From assembly GCA_963932465.1 (NCBI GenBank), contig OZ010795.1:477700806-477764805 (forward strand): a DNA stretch of 64,000 bases. The letters run 5' to 3'. Shown piece by piece: positions 57,740-64,000 of this stretch. The stretch's first letter is position 1. Each line of letters opens with the position of its first letter. Under the pieces are notes generated by a model that did no database searches, had not been told where the DNA came from, and saw only the letters and a program-made list of their open reading frames with translations. The translations under genes were made by a program, and so were the position numbers. This stretch comes from Maratus speciosus (lineage: Eukaryota > Arthropoda > Arachnida > Araneae > Salticidae).

Positions 57740-58395
57740 ATGCGTTATGCGAATCCATAGGGTTCAATTAGACAACATATTTCAACTTTTTAAAATATGG
57801 AGTTTTGTTACATTATTCTAAACGTGTTGTAAAATGTTTCATAATCTGTTCTTGACACATGATCTTTTTTCTTGTTTAAAGATGAATTAATAAAGACCAT
57901 GAATGTTCCTCCTAATTAAAGACAACTCTACTGAATACAAATCATAACCACTCCCTTCTTGATTGATCCTTTTAAAATCATTTATCACATGGAACATACG
58001 TTTCCACTTCTTATCTTGTCAAATACTACTCTCGAAGAGTTCATCCAATACCATGATGTCATAGACGTTCAATTTTCATTTACTTCGAGAAAAAATGGAA
58101 AGGAAATGTCCGTTCTTTTTAATATAAAATAAGTAAGTGACATTGTATTAAATTTCTTTCGCTAAAGAATTTCATTTTTTTTTCTTTTTTATTAGCACCC
58201 AAGAAATTGAAAACACATAGTTTTCTATTGTTACATGACGTATTTAAGCTATTAAATGTATTTTGTAAGCGATTTTTCTAAATTGCAGAAATTTAAAGCA
58301 TGGATATTTTTAACACTTTCCAACTTAAGTTAACAAGTTAAGTTAGAAAGTGTTTATGAATTCGGTTCTACTGTCCGTCTGCCTGTCCTTCGGTA
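57740..58395 (+). repeat. Periodic family, array 5 (inverted arm plus terminal palindrome)
   Basis: 57740-58275 is the inverse of 54115-54680, roughly 88% alike by eye. At 58315-58362 the terminal palindrome AACACTTTCCAACTTAAG facing AGTTAGAAAGTGTT is complete, followed by CTGTCCGTCTGCCTGTCC. The palindrome therefore joins the arm to the start of another copy. Confidence 0.75.
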
Positions 58396-59278
58396 CTTTA
58401 CGGTATGTTTTTTATTACACTTTTTCATTCTATACACCCCCCTAGGTTCCCCCCCTACCAAAATTTCTCCTCCGGGGGAGGGGGACGTTTTTCTAAATTT
58501 TTTGGACATCATTTATGCTCCCGGGGGCAAATTTGCGGGGAGGTGATCGGGAGTGCGTAACATGAATAAATGGTCACAAGCCTTTCCAACATTATGTCAT
58601 ATGTGGGGTTCGGAAAACGTTAGAAAAATGCCCCCCTTTAACTCTACTATCGCGCCTGCTGGAATACATACTCCCCCTCTCCTTGAAATATCATTTGCAG
58701 AAATGTGTTACTGTATGCGCTGACTATATAGATAAAGAGTAATACAATATAGCAATTTCATAAATTTCACTCCATTATTTGTATGTGAGGGCAAAAACTT
58801 TTTTGATACACCCTCGTATTTTACTGAAACTTCAACCAAGATTCTGTTCAAAACTTTAACAATAATGAAACTATTTTAATATATGTAACATACTTATACG
58901 TACAGCGTACACTTCTAGCATTTGCATTTATCACAAAACAGGGTAAGTCTCAATTAAAATAATAAACTTTGTTAAAATCACCATAAATTCAAAATAATGC
59001 ATAGGACGCGTTTTGAGTGGAAAATCAACAGTCCGTATTAACTACTGTAAACTGTGTAAGGGAACAATGTCACAAAAACGCTTGTTCAAATGGTAAGTTC
59101 CGCTATGTCGTTATGATGATGCTCATATATTGTTAAGTTAATTTATTTTGATATTAATATCTTACTAAATTTTTAAATTAAATTATTACAACATAAATTA
59201 TGAAACCGGCCGTTATGAAAACGTAATCAAATCACCTCTGACTCTCCTACTGTAAAGACCAAAAGTTTTATTGTATAA
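58396..59278. other. Unassigned DNA with G/C-run patch
   Basis: 58436-58530 has several C and G runs, CCGGGGGAGGGGG among them. The rest is AT-rich. No gene recognised. Confidence 0.5.
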
Positions 59279-59759
59279 ATAGCGAACTTCCCCGGCGTTG
59301 CCCGGGTAAGTCAAAAAACAGCAGGAATTACGAAAAAGCTCTGAAAATCACAATAAGATATCGCGAAAAAATTTTAAATCGCTTCTCAAATACTGAAAAG
59401 AGAAAAATATATATATATACTAGCAAACCCCGCGGCTTTGCTCGCGTAATACTTGAAATATGCCAAGTGATATTTGCATAACTATTTTTTATTAGAAGAA
59501 CATTTTTTGGAATAATTCAAAAATTACAAATTAAGCCACAGTTTGACTAAACTTCAATATAAAAGTGCAACAAACAGAAATGATATTTTAATGAATAAGA
59601 ACAACTCAAATTAATTCAAAATAAATGATAATTTAGAAAGTATTTTGAGACTTTTATGCTCATTTCATACGCTCATTTCAGTATTCATTTGAAAGTTTGA
59701 ATTTTTTAGAAACCATCTTAACACATTTACATCTTAAAATTAACCATCATGTCAAATTC

Positions 59760-61930
59760 CGAGCTTCTTGTCTAACAGTCTACCATTTCTCTGGTGTTAG
59801 TGGCACCAACATAAAATGCCGAAACAGAGTTGAAATAGAATATCTCTAAAAATGTTGAAACAGAGCCTGTCACCATTAATTTGCCAACATTAACATTGAC
59901 ATCTGTTGGTATTTCCTAATATTCTATAGAAAACGGAATTTAGATGTTTTTAAAGGCTTTCTTGTTGTTCCTGCCAACCAGGTGGTAGTGACACCGGCAT
60001 AAAATATAGCCTGTATAAGATCAGGGACTATCACTCTTGATTCGCAATCAATAACATCTGTAATCGGTTTATTATTTCCTGGGATTCCATAGAAATCATA
60101 ATTTAGGACTCTTTTAGAGTGCTTTTCGCTCCTTCCCTTCGTTTCATCCCTTTTTAATTTTGAATTTATATACGACTGTTCTTAGAGGACATTCATATTT
60201 TATAAATAACTACTGTGCTATATTTAAAGTTTCTAGCCTCTTAGCTACCGCAGATATCTCAATTTAGAAATTTTTTTGCTCCGGCAACTCTCTAAAGGTT
60301 GTGGCACCGACATAAAATATAGCTTATGTTTGAGCAGGTTCTATCACCATCAATTTCCAACCGTTATGTTCAAATCGGTTTCGTATTTTATACGATTGCA
60401 TAACAACCGTAATTTAGAACTCTTATAGGACGCCTTTCGCTCAGTTCATCCTTTTAAATTTGGAATTTTCTTTCGACAATTCTTAGATAGCATTTACATC
60501 TTTGAAGTAATTACCATTCCAAATTTAAAATGTTACCCCCTCTTTAACACATAAAACGCAATTTGAAACATTTTTTGCTTCTGTAACCCTCTGGCGGTAA
60601 TGACATCAACGCAAAATATAGGCTATGTTGGAGCGGGGAATGTCACCATCAATTTGAAACCATTACTTTTGAAATCGGTTTATATTTCCTGAGATTGCGT
60701 AGAAATTGCCATTTAGAACGTTTTTTAGAAATCTTTTCGCACATTAACCCCTTTTAAATTTTGAATATTTTAAGAAATGTCTTAGAGGTCATTTATATCT
60801 TATCAGTAACTACCATTCCAAATTTCATGTTTCTAGGCCCTTTATTAACACAAGAATTGCATTTTCGAAAATTTTTTACTCTTGCACCCTCTTTGGAGAT
60901 AATGGCACCGACATAAAATGTAGCCTATGTTCGAACAAGGGTTGTCACCACCATTTTAACACCATTATTTTTAAAATCGGTTTGGTACTTCCTGAGATTG
61001 CGAAAAAATCGGCATTTAGAACGTTTTTTAGAACGCTTTTTGCGCATTTTCACCACTTTTAAATTTCGAATTTTTTAAGGAATGTTCTTAGCGATCATTT
61101 ATATCTAATAAGTAACTACCATGCCAAATTCCATGTATCTGGGCCCTTCAGTAACACAAAAATAGCAATTTCGAACGTCGTTTTGCTCCTGCACCCCCTT
61201 TAGGGGTAGTGCCACCGACATAAAATGTAGCCTATGTTGGAGCAAGGGTTATCACCATCATTTTGACACCATTATTTTTGAAATCGGTTTGGTACTTCTT
61301 GAGATTGCATAAAAATCGCCATTTAGAACGTTTTTTAGAAAGCCCTTATGCGCATTTTCACCCCTTTTAAATTTCGAATTTTTTAAGAAATGTTCTTAGC
61401 GATCATTTAGATCTAATAAGTAATCACCATGCCAAATTTCACGCATTTGGATCCTTCAGTAACACAAAAATCACAATTTCGAATATTTTTTTGCTCCTGC
61501 ACCCCCTTTAGGGGTAGTGGCACCGACATAAAATGTAGCCTATGTTGGAGCAAGGGTTATCACCATCATTTATGACACCGTTATTTTTGAAATCGGTTTC
61601 GTACTTCTTGAGATTGCGTAAAAATCGCCATTTAGAACGTTTTTAGAACGCTTTTCGCTCATTTTCACCCCTTTTAAATTTCGAAATTTTTAAGAAATGT
61701 CCTTAGAGATCATTAGTATCTTATAAGTAACTACTATTCCACATTTCATGTTTCTAGGCCTTTCAGTAACACAAAAATCGTATTTTTAGAACGTTTTTTG
61801 CTCCTGCACCCCCTTTTGGCTAGTGGCACGGACATAAGATATAGCCTATGTTATAAGTTGGACCAATACCATCATTTTGAGACCATTACTTTTGAAATCG
61901 GTTCGGTAGTTCCAGAGCTTACCTCCTACA
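59760..61930 (+). repeat. ~307-bp minisatellite, about seven copies
   Basis: The phrase GGCACCGACATAAAATGTAG marks each unit: about 59990, 60303, 60601, 60903, 61212, 61519 and 61826 (spacing 313, 298, 302, 309, 307, 307). Other shared phrases are TTTGAAATCGGTTTGGTA, CGCCATTTAGAACG and CACCCCTTTTAAATTTCG. Copies become more alike to the right except for the last. Confidence 0.9.
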
Positions 61931-61984
61931 AATAAACAATTTTTACCTCTTTATAATAGTAGTATAGAAGTATAGATTATGTTC

Positions 61985-63190
61985 GAAGATTGCAAGTTGA
62001 TTCCTTTCATTAATGTGGAAAAATAGTAGCAAATCGCTAAAATACTCTAAAAATCACATACAAAATTCCCGAAAAATTCGAAAATTGCTATACGAAAACC
62101 GAATAAACTTTATTGAAATGAGGGCAGAATGTACTTTAGGTCAAAAATGGAATGTCAAAAAATTGCAGCAGATAGCGAAGAAACGTAATAAGCGCATTAG
62201 AAATCACAAAAATTCAAAAATCACGAAAGTCAAAATTTACTATAATTGGATAAAAGTTTCAAATCTAATTCCTTTGACCTGTGGGCTCTCTTAAAATTTA
62301 TGTTTTGGAAATCATGCTAAGCATTAGATCATGTTGCTTTTATTCGTAATTAATTTACTTGAACTCCCTTAAATATAATTAATATAATCCCTTAAGTTAA
62401 TATTAGTTTTGTTGCATTAAAATATCTCAATTTGTTGATTTTCTGTAAGCAAGTAAACTATTGTTTTACACTGGAAGTCCATGGGAATTTAGCGAAATAT
62501 TAGAGATATTGCCAAGTTGGCGTCACCTTTGGCGACTCATTTTGATAGCCAAATTTTGCGATATATCACCAAGTTGGCGACATACTTGGCGTTATTTGGC
62601 GACAGAACTGGATCCACCCTACGGTAACCCCCCGCTTATAGGTATGGACATAAATTACATGCTGTTCAATAATCACATAAAGATTTCGCTAAAAATTCAA
62701 AAATCGCTGCACGAATTCGGAATAAACTTTTTTGAAAAGAGAACAAAATTTACTATATTGGGTTAAAAGAAAGAAACCGTATTCTTTGTCCTATTGTGAA
62801 AAAATCGAATTATTATAATCCCTTAAGTTAATATTAGTTTTTGTTGCATTAAAATATCTCAATTTGTTGATTTTCTGTAAGAAAGTAATCCATATTGGTT
62901 TACAATGGAAGTCTATGGTAATTTGGCGAAATATTAGTGATATCGCCACGTTGGCGTCACTTTTGGCGACTCATTTTGGCCACGAAATTTGGCGATATAC
63001 CGCCAAGTTGGCGACAAATCTGGCTGCATTTGGCGACAGAACTATTTCCCTCTACGGCAACCTCCTTATAGGTATGGAAATGCATTAAATACAGTTCAAT
63101 AATTGCATAAAAAATTCGCTAAAAATTCAAAAATTGCTGTACGAATTTCGAATAAACTTTTTTGAAATGAGAACAAAATTTACTATATTG
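61985..63190 (+). repeat. ~430-bp tandem units with TTGGCGA words
   Basis: Two clear units at about 62339-62765 and 62800-63190 and a partial one at 61985-62300. Shared: AGTTAATATTAGTTTT, CTCAATTTGTTGATTTTC, GGCGAAATATTAG, GGCGACAGAACT, CTTATAGGTATGGA, CGAATAAACTTTTTTGAA. Each full unit has about six TTGGCG or TTTGGCG words. Two ~93-101 residue frames here read repeat DNA and are not genes. Confidence 0.8.
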
Positions 63191-63450
63191 GGTTAAAAGA
63201 AAGAAAACATATTCTTCTCACTTATATGGAAAAATCGCCTCGAAACATAAAAAAGCGCAAAAAATCGCTTAAAATTTTAAATAAAAAAAAAATTCTAATC
63301 AAAAAATCGAATATCGGGCTTCGAGGTGCAAAACTTCATATATAGACGTACGTTTTCCCCAAATTTTGTAGCTCTATGTGCAGTGGTCTCTTAAGAACAC
63401 CGTCGACACACTCACTCACATACAAACTTCTTTCTTTCTTATTATAGATG

Positions 63451-63801
63451 GGGACCACTTGCGCAAAATCTCTGCCTACGAAAATAAATAACTTCCAGGG
63501 ATTGCTGTTCTTTTTCTTGTGTCGAATCTTAGCATTCACGAATGAGGGCTGATGTATCTTTGCATTACATTCCGCAAGTGTACTCAAACCGCCCTTAAAC
63601 CATCTTTCAATATTTTTGCAACAATTTTTAAATCAAGATAATCAACGCTTCTTTATAATCGTTAAAATATCATTACTATTAAAGTTATTACTATTAAAGT
63701 CATTACAGTTAAAGTCATGAATAACATTCATTATCAGATTGTAACGAGACAGTATATGATTGACTGACTAAATGGTTTGCGATTATTAAAACCCCCAATT
63801 C

Positions 63802-63837
<36 letters not shown>

Positions 63838-64000
63838 TAAGTGCACTCTACAATTTTTTAAAGTTTAGTCCAATTTTTAAAGCCTTTGTATTCTTACTTA
63901 ATTTCGCATTACGAAATAAAGAAAGCAGTTATTTTTAAAACCAAACATTTTTCTATGTGTTGCTGAATGATCTCTAGCTGACAACGTAGTTAAATACATA
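63451..64000. other. AT-rich end of window; short repeats
   Basis: A ~16-bp unit (TTACTATTAAAGT) repeats three times at about 63670-63718, and a run of 29 A lies at 63805-63833. No gene recognised. Confidence 0.6.

Larger units (their letters stand above)
59279..63450 (+). mobile_element. Large minisatellite-bearing repeat region
   Basis: Starts ATAGCGAACTTCCCCGGCG then TTGCCCGGGT, and about 140 bp on has TACTAGCAAACCCCGCGG. Two tandem arrays follow, and two endings of the type TATAATAGTAGTATAGA (about 61958-61978) and TTCTTATTATAGATGG (about 63436-63451). Such GC-rich openings and TTATAATA..TAGA endings are familiar from arthropod Helitron-like (HINE/Lep1-type) repeats. Reading it as one element nested in another is an inference. 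No coding capacity. Confidence 0.45.

Noticed and set aside
59760..61930. CRISPR-like array
   Set aside because: Regular repeats of ~307 bp diverge along their whole length with no short conserved repeat and unique spacers; this is a eukaryotic minisatellite.
62013..62766. Two ~100-residue + strand frames
   Set aside because: They read tandem repeat units; lysine/asparagine-rich text without a domain.
63805..63833. Poly-A tail of a retrocopy
   Set aside because: No upstream coding or LINE 3' sequence and no flanking duplication was seen; left as a homopolymer.

Overview
The window looks like intergenic or intronic DNA from an arthropod nuclear genome, most likely a chelicerate and plausibly a spider. 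It is strongly AT-rich by eye. It carries Tc1- and mariner-type transposons, an I/R1-type LINE with an RNase H domain, and very many MITEs, fold-back repeats and minisatellites. I found no intact protein-coding gene, no convincing host exon, no rRNA, no functional tRNA and no CRISPR. Every open frame with a recognisable domain belongs to a broken transposable element.

Layout. 1-9 kb: copies of a periodic repeat family (core TACAGGG..CACACAAAAGA every ~135-175 bp), a ~170-bp tandem array with a TTAA-flanked MITE inserted in it (3098-3308), and a TA-flanked element (5937-7128) with a tRNA-like segment inside. 9.9-13.3 kb: an element with ~242-bp terminal inverted repeats (TIRs) into which a complete but stop-riddled Tc1-like transposon (11086-12498) has jumped. 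14.6-15.7 kb: a MITE-like element. 17.7-19.8 kb: an inverted-repeat element containing a second, ~270-bp-armed palindrome. 21.2-23.0 kb: two mariner-related transposase fragments. 25-27 kb: a small AGGTAG-ended MITE and unexplained repeat-like DNA. 27.9-32.8 kb: a ~140-bp tandem repeat split by a minus-strand LINE, itself split by a 2.1-kb AGGTAG-ended element carrying a 327-bp minisatellite. 34.8-35.4 kb: a long hairpin. 38.1-40.1 kb: a Tc1-like transposon inside a palindromic element. 40.1-46.7 kb: a ~500-bp tandem array interrupted by a fold-back element (containing a perfect 245-bp hAT-type MITE) and by two head-to-tail copies of a Helitron-like element. 47.7-49.2 kb: a third Tc1-like element. 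49.5-50.8 kb: a second CACTGT-ended TA-flanked element. 51.3-58.4 kb: more copies of the periodic family, hosting an internally deleted mariner (51845-52726), a TTAA MITE (54924-55143), a perfect hairpin and a transposase fragment; two ~550-bp arms of the family lie inverted 3 kb apart. 59.3-63.5 kb: ~307-bp and ~430-bp minisatellites, bounded by short GC-rich CCGCG/CCCGGG-type ends.

The genes do not form a pathway. What holds the window together is a stratigraphy of nested insertions. Because most insertions fall inside repeats that have uninterrupted copies elsewhere in the window, several target-site duplications and empty sites can be read directly (3098-3308, 42261-42505, 43071-45614, 51845-52726, 54924-55143).
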